From NCBI GenBank assembly GCA_019246795.1, contig JAFAPY010000123.1:1-38253 (forward strand): DNA of 38,253 nucleotides. Reading direction: 5' to 3'. A program made the translations under genes and the position numbers. The notes under the pieces are model-generated. The model did not search any database, was not told the DNA's origin, and saw only the letters and a list, made by a program, of their open reading frames with translations. How positions within the stretch are numbered: the first letter of the stretch is position 1; every line of letters begins with the position of its first letter. Shown here piece by piece: positions 1 through 7,323 of this stretch. This DNA comes from Streptosporangiaceae bacterium (GTDB lineage Bacteria > Actinomycetota > Actinomycetes > Streptosporangiales > Streptosporangiaceae).

Positions 1-2
1 CG

Positions 3-53
3 GCGCTCCGGGACGACACCGCGGACTGGCATGAGACCCTTGGCAGGACCTGA
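3..53 (+). CDS. possible 3' end of an upstream gene (partial)
   Basis: From base 3 one frame reads ALRDDTADWHETLGRT and then a TGA at 51-53. The composition looks like a real protein C-terminus, but sixteen residues are too few to name a family. A gene just upstream of xylA on the same strand would often be a xylose regulator, kinase or transporter, but nothing here proves that. The 90 bases between this stop and xylA hold only the xylA leader and its ribosome binding site. It could equally be non-coding. Confidence 0.25.
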   Translation, partial: ALRDDTADWHETLGRT

Positions 54-143
54 TATCTCCCCGAAAGGGACCGCCCAGTACCGGATAGCGAGCACGGGCC
101 CCGCAGGGCATCCCGGGCGACGCGAGCATCAGGAGGAGGCGCT

Positions 144-1307
144 GTGAGCACGGATTTCGTCCCCGCGCGCGAGGACCGCTTCTCGTTCGGCATCTGGACA
201 GTGGGCTGGCAGGGCGTCGACGTGTTCGGCGGCGCGGTGCGGCCGCCGATGCCCGCCGAGCGGGCCGTGTACAAGCTGGCCGAAATCGGCGCGTACGGGG
301 TCAACTTCCACGACAACGACGTGTTCGCCTCCGACGCCACGCCCGCCGACCGCGACGAGCGCATCGCCGCGTTCCGCAAGGCTCTGGACCAGACCGGCCT
401 GGTGGTGACCACCGCGACCACGAACCTGTTCGGCCACCCGATGTTCAAAGACGGCGCGTTCACCGCCAACGAGCGGGAGGTGCGACGGTTCGCACTGGCC
501 AAGGTGATGGCCAACCTGGACCTGGCCGCCGAGCTTGGCGCGCGGACCTACATCTTCTGGGGCGGGCGTGAGGGCGCGGAATCCGGGGCCGCCAAGGATG
601 TCAGGACCGCCCTGGACCGGTACGCGGAGGGGCTGGACCTGCTGTGCGGCTACGTCCGCGAGCGGGGCTATGACATCAGGTTCGCGATCGAGCCCAAGCC
701 GAACGAGCCGCGCGGCGACATCCTGCTGCCCACGGTGGGGCACGCGCTGGCGTTCATCAACCGGCTCACGCACGGCGAGATGGTCGGGGTGAACCCGGAG
801 GTCGGCCACGAGGAGATGGCCGGGCTGAACTACGCGCACGGGATCGCCCAGGCGCTGTGGCACGGCAAGCTGTTCCACATCGACCTCAACGGGCAGCACG
901 GGCCGCGGTATGACCAGGACCTGCGGTTCGGCGCCGGGAACGCGCGCGGGGCGTTCTGGCTGGTCGACACGCTGGAGGCCGGCGGATACGACGGGCCGGT
1001 GCATTTCGACTACAAGCCGCCGCGGACTGAAGACGACGACGGCGTCTGGGCGTCAGCGGCCGCGTGCATGCGCAACTACCTGATCCTGCGGGACAAGGTC
1101 CGGGCGTTCCGGGCCGACCCCGAGGTCGCCGAGGCGCTGCGCGCCTCGCGGGTGGCCGAGCTGGCCGAGCCGACCCTGGCCCCCGGCGAGACCTGGCGGG
1201 ACGTGCGCGAGCCCGCGGCCGACACCGACGCGCTGGCCAGGCGCGGCATGGGCTACGAGCGCCTCGACCAGCTGGCCCTGGAATACCTTTACGGCGTGCG
1301 GCCCTGA
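144..1307 (+). CDS. xylA: xylose isomerase XylA
   Basis: Converts D-xylose to D-xylulose (and glucose to fructose) in the cytoplasm, feeding the pentose phosphate pathway. The 387-residue length matches the short (group I) actinomycete enzymes. It opens with the family N-terminus ([12 protein letters not shown], residues 11-22). The catalytic histidine is in [10 protein letters not shown] (about residue 56), the metal and substrate lysine/glutamate segment in [11 protein letters not shown], and the metal-binding histidine/aspartates in [17 protein letters not shown]. The start is the GTG at 144, seven bases after a strong AGGAGG (131-136). No xylB or XylR-type regulator is visible inside the window. 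The gene downstream is convergent, so within this window it appears alone or at the end of an operon. Confidence 0.97.
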   Translation: MSTDFVPAREDRFSFGIWTVGWQGVDVFGGAVRPPMPAERAVYKLAEIGAYGVNFHDNDVFASDATPADRDERIAAFRKALDQTGLVVTTATTNLFGHPMFKDGAFTANEREVRRFALAKVMANLDLAAELGARTYIFWGGREGAESGAAKDVRTALDRYAEGLDLLCGYVRERGYDIRFAIEPKPNEPRGDILLPTVGHALAFINRLTHGEMVGVNPEVGHEEMAGLNYAHGIAQALWHGKLFHIDLNGQHGPRYDQDLRFGAGNARGAFWLVDTLEAGGYDGPVHFDYKPPRTEDDDGVWASAAACMRNYLILRDKVRAFRADPEVAEALRASRVAELAEPTLAPGETWRDVREPAADTDALARRGMGYERLDQLALEYLYGVRP

Positions 1308-1352
1308 GCGTGAGTGTCGCAGGCGGGACCGAGAGTGCATGCTGTGATACCT

Positions 1353-1482
1353 GTGCTAGTTAAGTACCTGAGCGCCTGGTGACGTGAAAGGCCGTTCCAT
1401 TATCACGTAGCATTTGTGCTTCGCGAAGGATTATGCGCCTGATACGGCCGCTTTTCCTACGTCTAGCACTAATCCTTCGCGA
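1353..1482. other. structured AT-richer intergenic element with 13-bp perfect inverted repeat
   Basis: In the gap between convergent xylA and the DedA-like gene, TCGCGAAGGATTA (1421-1433) is repeated inverted as TAATCCTTCGCGA (1470-1482). After a one-base bulge, TGC (1434-1436) also pairs with GCA (1466-1468). The left arm contains the palindrome TTCGCGAA (1420-1427). The segments next to the right arm match other upstream stretches: CTACGT (1457-1462) is complementary to ACGTAG (1405-1410), and CTAGCAC (1463-1469) to GTGCTAG (1353-1359). The stretch is visibly richer in A/T than the flanking genes. It could be a terminator, a protein-binding site, a small RNA or the remnant of a mobile element. 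No coding sequence is convincing here. Confidence 0.6.
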
Positions 1483-1517
1483 TAAATCGAGCATGACTCG
1501 TACTGGTGAGCGAGTAA

Positions 1518-1553
1518 CGCCGTGCCGGCGCGGGCATCCAGACGCGCACGGCG
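1518..1553. terminator. possible terminator hairpin between xylA and dedA-like gene
   Basis: CGCCGTGC (1518-1525) and GCACGGCG (1546-1553) form a perfect 8-bp GC stem with a 20-base loop, 31 bases beyond the stop of the DedA-like gene. There is no T-run, which is normal for actinomycete terminators. The loop is long, so the assignment is tentative. Confidence 0.35.
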
Positions 1554-1584
1554 GCTCGAAACGGTCGCCGAACCGGGTACCGGA

Positions 1585-2343
1585 TCAGCCGGCGGCCTGG
1601 TCGCCGCCGAGCTCGCCGCGAGCGCGGGACAGGCGGGCCATCCGCCGCTGCGAGCGCACCTGGGCGATCACGACCGCGGCGACCAGCGCGAGAGAGAGCC
1701 ACAGGCCGTAATGCGAGACCGTCTGCGCCACCACCACGGCACGGTGGCCCAGCGCGTACCCGAGCCCGGCGAGCATGCCGGCCCACAGCAGGGAGCCGAT
1801 CAGGTCCAGGATGCAGAACGTGATCAGGCGCATCCCGGCCCAGCCCGCCGCGGCGTAGATGATCACGTTGGGGATCGGCAGGAACGGGCTGATCACCACG
1901 GCTGGCCAGGAGAACTTGCGGCCCCAGCGCCGCACCCGCGCCATGTACCGTGGCCCGCGCCTGCTGTTGCCGGACAGCAGCAAGACGATGCGCTCACCCC
2001 ACAGGCGGCCCGCCCACCAGTACAGCGGGTCGAATTTCATCAGCCCGGGAACGGCGGCGAGCAGCACCACGAGCAGTGTCCCGTGCCCGACGCGGGCGAA
2101 CGCCGCCGCGGCGACGATGGCCTCGGTGCTGCCGTTCAGCACCTCGAGCAGCACCGGATGCGTGCCCACCAGCGGCGCGCGGAACGGCAGCAGCGCCCAG
2201 TAGTAGATGCCGCTGAGCATGATGCCGGCCCAGCACGCGATGTCGGCCCTCCGCGGGCGGCCCTTCCACGGCAGCCGTGGGTCATCCCTGGCCGTCGGCC
2301 GGGGTGCTGCCTCCGGCTCCGCCGTCCCGGCCTGCTCGTCCAC
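1585..2343 (-). CDS. DedA/VTT-domain family membrane protein
   Basis: An integral membrane protein of 252 residues with a hydrophilic, proline-rich N-terminus (about 35 residues) followed by several hydrophobic segments. The VTT-like core is recognisable from the [12 protein letters not shown] region, the re-entrant-like [20 protein letters not shown] segment (about 145-164), and a final helix near 215-235. DedA proteins are linked to membrane lipid scrambling/transport and envelope homeostasis; the substrate here cannot be told from sequence. The C-terminus is charged and cytoplasmic. The start is GTG at 2343, with no Shine-Dalgarno but a GATACT -10-like box eight bases upstream, so the transcript may be leaderless. 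It is divergent from the nucleoside phosphorylase gene and convergent with xylA. Confidence 0.82.
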   Translation of the reverse strand: MDEQAGTAEPEAAPRPTARDDPRLPWKGRPRRADIACWAGIMLSGIYYWALLPFRAPLVGTHPVLLEVLNGSTEAIVAAAAFARVGHGTLLVVLLAAVPGLMKFDPLYWWAGRLWGERIVLLLSGNSRRGPRYMARVRRWGRKFSWPAVVISPFLPIPNVIIYAAAGWAGMRLITFCILDLIGSLLWAGMLAGLGYALGHRAVVVAQTVSHYGLWLSLALVAAVVIAQVRSQRRMARLSRARGELGGDQAAG

Positions 2344-2351
2344 CAGGCCAC

Positions 2352-2357
2352 AGTATC
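2352..2357 (-). promoter_or_regulatory. -10-like box for the DedA-like gene (leaderless)
   Basis: On the minus strand GATACT ends eight bases before the GTG start at 2343, which places the transcription start at or next to the start codon. The same arrangement (GGATACTGT, eight bases, GTG) occurs in front of the ABC-F gene at 37499-37504. A good -35 box is not evident. Confidence 0.4.
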
Positions 2358-2396
2358 CGGATCGCCGGCCGCCTGCCTATGCGTCATGATGGCCAC

Positions 2397-3206
2397 GTGA
2401 CCGAAGACCCATTCGCCGCGGCGGCGGCCAGCGCCGCGCGGCTGACCGCCCTGGCCGGCCGGCACGACGTCGCGGTGGTCCTCGGCTCGGGCTGGACGCC
2501 GGCCGCCGACGCGATCGGGCCCGCGGACGCCGAGATCCCGCTCGCCGAACTCGGCGGTTTCCCCGAGCCCACCGTGGTCGGCCACGCGCCGACCGTGCGG
2601 TCGGTCGCTGCCGGGCCGCTGCGGGCCCTGGTGTTCCTGGGCAGAGTGCACCTGTACGAAGGGCTGCCGCCGACCGCTGTCGTGCATGGCGTGCGGACGG
2701 CGGTGTCCGCGGGCTGCCGGGCGGTGATCTTGACCAACGCGGCGGGAGGCATCCGCCGCGGCCTCGGCGTCGGGCAGCCGGTGCTGATCAGCGACCACCT
2801 GAACCTGACCGGCGCATCGCCGCTTGCCGGGCCGCCGCCGTCGGCCGGGTCACGGTTCGTGGACCTGACCGGCCTGTACTCGCCGCGGCTGCGGGCGCTG
2901 GCCCGCGACGCCGACCCCAGCCTCGCCGAGGGCGTCTACGCGATGCTGCCCGGCCCGCACTATGAGACCCCGGCGGAGATCACTATGCTGGCCCGGCTCG
3001 GTGCCGACCTGGTGGGAATGTCGACCGTGCTGGAGGCGATCGCCGCCCGGCAGATGGGCGCGGAGGTCCTCGGCGTCTCGCTGGTCACCAACCTGGCCGC
3101 CGGTCTGGCCGGGCACGGCCTGTCCCACGCCGAGGTGGTCGAGGCAGGCCGGGCCTCCGCCAGCCGGATGGGTGCCCTGCTCGCCGGCATCCTGCCCCGC
3201 GTGTAG
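2397..3206 (+). CDS. punA: purine nucleoside phosphorylase
   Basis: Phosphorolysis of purine (deoxy)ribonucleosides to free base and (deoxy)ribose-1-phosphate; purine salvage in the cytosol. The 269-residue length and motifs fit the trimeric PNP family: VVLGSGWTP near the N-terminus (phosphate-binding glycine/serine loop), [19 protein letters not shown], and the substrate-binding block [10 protein letters not shown] followed by GMSTVLEA. The ORF track opens at 2277, but the first 40 residues there lie over the DedA-like promoter and read as noise. I favour GTG 2397, which gives the usual [10 protein letters not shown] beginning; ATG 2379 is the alternative. A TauE-type permease follows in the same direction after about 90 bases. 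Confidence 0.93.
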   Translation: MTEDPFAAAAASAARLTALAGRHDVAVVLGSGWTPAADAIGPADAEIPLAELGGFPEPTVVGHAPTVRSVAAGPLRALVFLGRVHLYEGLPPTAVVHGVRTAVSAGCRAVILTNAAGGIRRGLGVGQPVLISDHLNLTGASPLAGPPPSAGSRFVDLTGLYSPRLRALARDADPSLAEGVYAMLPGPHYETPAEITMLARLGADLVGMSTVLEAIAARQMGAEVLGVSLVTNLAAGLAGHGLSHAEVVEAGRASASRMGALLAGILPRV

Positions 3207-3297
3207 CCGGCGGCGCAGGCAGCGGAGCCCGCGGTGCGATGCGGATCACAGCCGGGCCGCGGTGCGGGACCCGCTGCGGTGCGCCATCCTGGCCTGG

Positions 3298-4059
3298 ATG
3301 AACGTGTCCGAGGCGCTGGTCTTGCTCGCGGCCGGGACGGTCGGCGGCATTTTCAGCACGGTGGTGAGCATCGCCTCGCTGGTGACCTACCCGGCGCTGC
3401 TCGCGCTCGGGGTGCCGCCGCTGAGCGCCAACATGACCAACACCGTCTCGCTCGTGCTCACCGGGGCCGGGTCGGTCGCCGGCTCGCGGCCGGAGCTCTC
3501 CGGACAGGGCCGCCGGGTACTCCGCCTCGGCACCATCACCGCGCTCGGCGGCGCGGCCGGGGCGGCGGTGCTGCTCGCGACCCCGGCCGGCACGTTCACG
3601 CTGGTGGTGCCGGTGCTCATCGGCGCCGCATCGCTCATGCTGCTCGCCCAGCCGAAGGTGAGCCACCTCAGGCCTCCCCCGGACGGGACCAGCGGGGGAC
3701 GCCGGCTGGGGCAAGGCGTCGCACTGTTCGGGGTTGCCATGTACGTGGGGTACTTCGGCGCCGCCGCGGGCGTGATGCTGCTCGTGATACTCGGCGCCAT
3801 GATTCCCGGGCCGCTGGTCAAGGTCAACGCGGTGAAGAACGCGCTGTCCGGGATGGCCAACGCCATGGCTGCGAGCTGCTTCGCCGCGTTCGGCGACGTG
3901 AGGTGGGCGCTGGTGGTCCCGCTGGCGGCGGGCTTCGGCGCCGGCGGCTGGATCGGCCCGAAGATCGCCAGGGCGGTGCCGCCCGGGGCGCTGCGCCTGC
4001 TGGTCAGCCTGGGCGGCCTCGGGCTGGCCGTAAGGCTCGGCATCAGTGCGTACGGCTGA
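3298..4059 (+). CDS. TauE/SafE family (sulfite exporter-like) permease
   Basis: A 253-residue polytopic membrane protein with about eight hydrophobic segments arranged as two half-repeats, as in the TauE/SafE anion exporter family. Family-like features are the first helix AGTVGGIFSTVVSIASL, the following NMTNTVSLVLTGAGSVAG segment, and the second-half counterpart GYFGAAAGVMLLVILGAM with VNAVKNALSGMANA. The family exports sulfite, sulfonates or other C2 anions; the substrate is not readable here. The start is ATG 3298; the longer frame from 2962 is a shadow of the PNP gene. Its stop (4057-4059) lies inside the first unit of a 16-bp tandem repeat. The open frame of the opposite-strand MDR gene runs across most of it. 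Confidence 0.88.
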   Translation: MNVSEALVLLAAGTVGGIFSTVVSIASLVTYPALLALGVPPLSANMTNTVSLVLTGAGSVAGSRPELSGQGRRVLRLGTITALGGAAGAAVLLATPAGTFTLVVPVLIGAASLMLLAQPKVSHLRPPPDGTSGGRRLGQGVALFGVAMYVGYFGAAAGVMLLVILGAMIPGPLVKVNAVKNALSGMANAMAASCFAAFGDVRWALVVPLAAGFGAGGWIGPKIARAVPPGALRLLVSLGGLGLAVRLGISAYG

Positions 4060-5108
4060 CGCGGCGGCGACCTGACGCGGTGACGACCTGACGCGGCGGC
4101 GACCTGACGCGGCGACGACCCGGGCGGAACCGCCGGGCGTAACGGGACGACGATGACCTTGCCGACGGCGCCGCCCTCTGCTGCCTCGTGCGCGGCCGCG
4201 ATGTCGGCAAGCGGGTACCTGTGCACCGGGAGGGGGGTCAGGTCGCCTGCGGCCAGCGCCGCGGCGATGTCGGCGACCGCCCGGTCAAGCGCGGACGGCG
4301 CGACGCCGTACAGGAGCACGAACCTGATCGTCACGTTGGCGGTCATGCACGCCCGTACCGGCAGCGCGGGATCGGCGGGTTCGGCCGCGTAGGTCACGAT
4401 CATGGTGTCCCGGTGGGCCAGCGCCAGGTCGAGCCGGAGGTTAGCGCCCAGGGCCAGCTCGATCACCCGGTCGACGGCGGGGGCGAACGCGCGCACCTGC
4501 TCGGCGGCATCCGGTGCGCGGTAGTCCACCACAAGGTCGGCACCTGCCTTTTCCGCGAGCTCGGCCTTCTCGGGCGTGCTGGCGGTGGCGATGACCCGTG
4601 CCCCGGCTCGTTTGGCCAGTTCGATGCCGAAATGCCCGACGGCGCCGGCTCCCCCGGCGACGAGCACGGCCTTCCCGGTCACCGGGCCATCCGCGAACAG
4701 GCAGTAGTGAGCGGTCATCGCCGGGACGCCGAGCGAGGCGCCCAGCTCGAACGAAACCCCATCCGGCAGCGGCACGGCCTGCCGTTGCGGCAGCACGGTC
4801 TGTTCGGCGGCGGTTCCCCACTGCCGCCCAGACGCCGCATACCACAGCCAGACCCGCTGCCCGACGCGGGCGGGGTCAACCCGGGCGCCGACAGCTTCGA
4901 TGACGCCTGCGCCGTCGTGGTGCGGCACCTGGAAGCCGTCGATGGGCCGCGGGACCGCGCCGGAGCGGGCTTTGTAGTCGGTGGGGTTGACGCCGGAGGC
5001 GTGCACCCGGACCAGGACCTCGCCGGGACCGGGCTCGGGCCGGTCGATCTCCTCCACGTGCAGCACCTCGGCCGCGGGGCCGGTGCTCCGGTACAAGGCT
5101 GCCTTCAT
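3387..5108 (-). CDS. NADPH:quinone reductase-like MDR oxidoreductase with anomalous C-terminal extension
   Basis: A medium-chain dehydrogenase/reductase of the zinc-free quinone reductase type. The N-terminal GroES-like part (MKAALYRSTGPAAEVLHVEE, then GEVLVRVHASGVNPTDYK) is followed by the Rossmann motif AGGAGAVGHFGIELAKRAGA and ends with GKVIVV, as usual for about 325 residues (near base 4140). No catalytic zinc cysteine/histidine set is evident. The frame does not stop there. It passes through the 16-bp repeat array and stays open to 3387, antisense to the TauE-type gene, giving 573 residues. The extra 240 or so are rich in S, P, A and T and look non-domain. Either the true stop was lost, for example by repeat-number change, or there is a sequence error. 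Start ATG 5108. Divergent from the next gene. Confidence 0.8.
   Translation of the reverse strand: MKAALYRSTGPAAEVLHVEEIDRPEPGPGEVLVRVHASGVNPTDYKARSGAVPRPIDGFQVPHHDGAGVIEAVGARVDPARVGQRVWLWYAASGRQWGTAAEQTVLPQRQAVPLPDGVSFELGASLGVPAMTAHYCLFADGPVTGKAVLVAGGAGAVGHFGIELAKRAGARVIATASTPEKAELAEKAGADLVVDYRAPDAAEQVRAFAPAVDRVIELALGANLRLDLALAHRDTMIVTYAAEPADPALPVRACMTANVTIRFVLLYGVAPSALDRAVADIAAALAAGDLTPLPVHRYPLADIAAAHEAAEGGAVGKVIVVPLRPAVPPGSSPRQVAAASGRHRVRSPPRQPYALMPSLTASPRPPRLTSRRSAPGGTALAIFGPIQPPAPKPAASGTTSAHLTSPNAAKQLAAMALAIPDSAFFTALTLTSGPGIMAPSITSSITPAAAPKYPTYMATPNSATPCPSRRPPLVPSGGGLRWLTFGWASSMSDAAPMSTGTTSVNVPAGVASSTAAPAAPPSAVMVPRRSTRRPCPESSGREPATDPAPVSTSETVLVMLALSGGTPSASSAG
4056..4119. repeat. 16-bp tandem repeat, 4 copies
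   Basis: Four consecutive 16-base units of CTGACGCGG(C/T)G(G/A)CGAC start at 4056, 4072, 4088 and 4104. Units 1 and 3 are identical, unit 2 has two changes and unit 4 one. Unit 1 holds the TGA stop of the TauE-type gene. On the minus strand the array falls exactly where the MDR reductase should end and contains no stop in any frame. Because 16 is not a multiple of three, gain or loss of one unit changes the reading frame of that gene. Confidence 0.9.
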
Positions 5109-5222
5109 GGGTGCAGCGTAGCCCCGGCGGTCGCGGCCACGCGGAAGCCGGGACCCCGGCGGGCACGGCCGCGCGGAACCCGGGATCGCCGGGCTAGGAT
5201 CGCCGGTGATGGAGAAACCCCC

Positions 5223-5891
5223 GTGACCGTTAGCGAATGGAGCACGATTGCGAGCCTGGCCACGGCGCTGGGCACGCTGGTGCTCGCCGTGGCCACGTTC
5301 TCCGCGGTCAGGTCGTCGAACATGATGGCCAGGGTGGCCCAGGAGCAGTTTCTCACCGGGTTGCGGCCGGTGCTGATGCCTACCCGGTGGGAGGACCCGG
5401 TCCTCAAGGTCAATTTCGGTGACCAGAAGTGGGTCCGGGTTCCCGGCGGCGGCGCGGCAGCCGAGGTCGGCGGCGGCGACGGGACGATGGGCCCCGCAGA
5501 CGACGTCGTCTACCTCGCCGTGGCGGTGCGCAACGCGGGCAACGGCATCGCGGTCCTGCACGGGTGGCACTTCTACCCCGAATGGCGCCGCGAGCAGGAC
5601 CATGCTCCGCTGGAGGAGTTCCACCTGCAGGCCCGCGACCTGTACATACCCGCCGGCGATATCGGTTTCTGGCAGGGCGCGCTCCGCGATGTGACCGAAC
5701 CCGGGTATCCGGCGGCGCGCAAGGCCGCGGAAACCCGCGAGCCGTGGTCGGTCGAGATTCTGTACGGGGACCAAGAGGGCGGCCAGCGGGTCATCAGCAG
5801 GCTCAACGTGCTGCCGCGCCCGGGTCAGGACGACGGGTGGGTGGCGTCCATCGCCAGGCACTGGAACATCGACCGGCCCGACCCGCGGTGA
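5223..5891 (+). CDS. hypothetical protein with N-terminal membrane segment
   Basis: A 222-residue protein I do not recognise by name. Residues of roughly 5-28 (STIASLATALGTLVLAVATF) form one hydrophobic helix. The rest is soluble and probably beta-rich, with a VVYLAVAVRNAGNGIAVLHG segment resembling an Ig-like or jelly-roll strand pattern. Similar one-helix proteins of unknown role are common in actinomycetes. Start GTG 5223 is preceded by ATGGAGAAA (GGAG, nine bases upstream). The much longer frame from 4188 is antisense to the MDR gene and is not coding. It stands alone, divergent from the MDR gene and followed by the protease after about 180 bases. Confidence 0.75.
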   Translation: MTVSEWSTIASLATALGTLVLAVATFSAVRSSNMMARVAQEQFLTGLRPVLMPTRWEDPVLKVNFGDQKWVRVPGGGAAAEVGGGDGTMGPADDVVYLAVAVRNAGNGIAVLHGWHFYPEWRREQDHAPLEEFHLQARDLYIPAGDIGFWQGALRDVTEPGYPAARKAAETREPWSVEILYGDQEGGQRVISRLNVLPRPGQDDGWVASIARHWNIDRPDPR

Positions 5892-6074
5892 CCGCGGCTG
5901 ACCGAAGCCGGGAAGAACAGGCCCTCACAGGGAATTCCCAGCTTAGGCTAAGTGACTTCTGAGTAAGTTCGGAGCGTACGCCACTGGCGCAGCGGCCCGT
6001 CATCGATCACAATTGGGTATCAACTTTATCGAAACGCAACCTAACCACGGCGCGGTAAGGGGGGACGGCGGCAA
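5892..6074. other. intergenic leader of the protease gene, AT-richer
   Basis: These 183 bases hold no convincing gene. They include the short palindrome CTTAG-G-CTAAG (5942-5952) and an AT-rich stretch near 6010-6045, then an AAGGGGGGA ribosome-binding-like run (6056-6064) before the GTG at 6075. The palindrome matches only the centre of an IdeR/DtxR iron box, so no regulator is assigned. Confidence 0.4.
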
Positions 6075-6899
6075 GTGCTGACGCGGGCGGCCCGGCGCGG
6101 GCAGGCACGGAGGTTTCGCATAGCGGCGCTGATCGGCGGCCTCCTCTTGGGCGTAGCCGTTATCTTCATTCCGTCCACCGGCGCGGCCGGGGATATCACG
6201 GCCGACATGGCCGGGACGCTCCGCCACCTGGTATCGCCATCGCACAACAGCCGGGCCTTCGCCGGCACCCCGGCGGTCGGGGCCGTGTTCACCACGCAGG
6301 CGGGCACGCTGGCCGGCCACTTCTGCACCGCCAGCGTGGTCGACAGCCCGAACGGCGACCTGGCCGTCACCGCCGCGCACTGCGTGAGCGGCATCTCCGG
6401 CAGCGTCGTCTTCGTGCCCGGGTACCACGACGGCGTGGCCCCGTACGGGGTGTGGACGGTGACCAAGGTCTACGTGGACCGCTCCTGGCAGTCCTCGTCC
6501 AACCCGGACGACGACGTCGCCTTCCTGCGGCTCGGCCAGCCCGGGAGCTCGGTGCCGATCCAGGACGTGACCGGAGCGGACCAGCTCGCCACCGGCACCC
6601 CGGCCCGCCAGCTTGTCGAGGTCATCGGCTACCCTGACACCGGCAGCCGGCCGGTGACCTGCCAGAACTGGACACGGGAGCCCATGGCAGACCAGCTCGA
6701 GTTCGACTGCGGCGACTACACCAACGGGACAAGCGGCGGCCCGTTCCTCGCCGGGGTCAGCCCGGTCACCGGCCAGGGCACGGTGATCGGGGTGATCGGC
6801 GGCTACGAGCAAGGCGGAGAAATCCCCGACGTCTCCTACTCCGCCATGTTCGGCGCGAACGTGGCGGCCCTGTACCGCACGGCGGTGGCCGGCGGGTGA
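6075..6899 (+). CDS. secreted trypsin-like serine protease
   Basis: An S1-fold endopeptidase of 274 residues exported by an N-terminal signal or anchor: arginine-rich start, hydrophobic core IAALIGGLLLGVAVIFI (about 17-32), then small residues suitable for cleavage around GAAGD. The catalytic triad is visible as His102 in TAAHC, Asp147 in DDDVAFL and Ser220 in GTSGGP. Cys84/Cys103 are placed to bridge the histidine loop, and Cys196/Cys212 form a likely second disulfide. The region around Ser220 resembles the V8-like/trypsin-like peptidases common in actinomycetes. The start is the GTG at 6075. Substrate unknown. No dedicated chaperone or inhibitor gene is adjacent. Confidence 0.9.
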   Translation: MLTRAARRGQARRFRIAALIGGLLLGVAVIFIPSTGAAGDITADMAGTLRHLVSPSHNSRAFAGTPAVGAVFTTQAGTLAGHFCTASVVDSPNGDLAVTAAHCVSGISGSVVFVPGYHDGVAPYGVWTVTKVYVDRSWQSSSNPDDDVAFLRLGQPGSSVPIQDVTGADQLATGTPARQLVEVIGYPDTGSRPVTCQNWTREPMADQLEFDCGDYTNGTSGGPFLAGVSPVTGQGTVIGVIGGYEQGGEIPDVSYSAMFGANVAALYRTAVAGG

Positions 6900-6944
6900 T
6901 GCGAGGCGGGCCCGTCGCTGCGGCGATCACGCTGGCGGCCGCGG

Positions 6945-7244
6945 TCAGCCGCCGCTCTTGCGGCGGAACGAGCGGCGGCCGGCTGCGGGACCGTGGGAGC
7001 CGTGCACCTTGCCGGTGCCGGGCGCGGCGCCCTCGGCGTTCCCGGCGGCATGCGTGCCGCGCTTGCGCTCGAGCGCCTGGCGGAACTTGCGCTTCACCTC
7101 GGTGAGATCGGCCTGTGCCGGGCCGCCGGCATCCGCCGCCCTGTCGGCATCCGCCGCCTCGCCCGCTTTCGCGGCCCTGCCCGGCGTGGCAGGCCGCGCC
7201 GTCGCTCCCGGGGACGTCTCGCCTTCCGGCTGCTCCACGGCCAT
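6945..7244 (-). CDS. DUF5302-type small protein
   Basis: A 99-residue, very hydrophilic, low-complexity protein. The middle contains DLTEVKRKFRQALERKRG, which is the hallmark of the actinobacterial DUF5302 family. The surroundings are alanine/glycine-rich, and the tail is basic (RRSFRRKSGG), suggesting an RNA- or DNA-associated or disordered protein. No function is known for the family. The start is ATG 7244, just after a strong AGGAGG on the minus strand (CAGGAGGTCTGC). The ORF track merges it with a longer frame antisense to the next gene. It is divergent from the spermidine-synthase-like gene with a gap of about 80 bases. Confidence 0.75.
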   Translation of the reverse strand: MAVEQPEGETSPGATARPATPGRAAKAGEAADADRAADAGGPAQADLTEVKRKFRQALERKRGTHAAGNAEGAAPGTGKVHGSHGPAAGRRSFRRKSGG

Positions 7245-7323
7245 GCAGACCTCCTGGATGTCGGAACTCCCTACCACAGCCTCGCACACCCGCGGCGGCG
7301 CGGCAGCACCGATACTGACAGGC

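Noticed and set aside
129-1004. 291-residue minus-strand ORF over xylA
   Set aside because: Antisense shadow of a clear xylose isomerase; its sequence shows no domain.
1491-1520. GACTCGTACTGGTGAGCGAG segment as a piece of 16S rRNA
   Set aside because: Only a loose resemblance over a few bases, with no surrounding rRNA sequence.
1433-1711. 92-residue plus-strand ORF beginning in the structured gap, with GAAGGA before its ATG
   Set aside because: It runs antisense into the DedA-like gene, and its sequence is Arg/Pro/Ser-rich without a recognisable fold; the GAAGGA belongs to the inverted repeat.
1522-2400. 292-residue plus-strand ORF
   Set aside because: Shadow of the DedA-like gene on the opposite strand.
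5942-5952. CTTAGGCTAAG palindrome as an IdeR/DtxR iron box
   Set aside because: Only the central nine bases match; the outer parts do not, and the flanking genes have no iron link.
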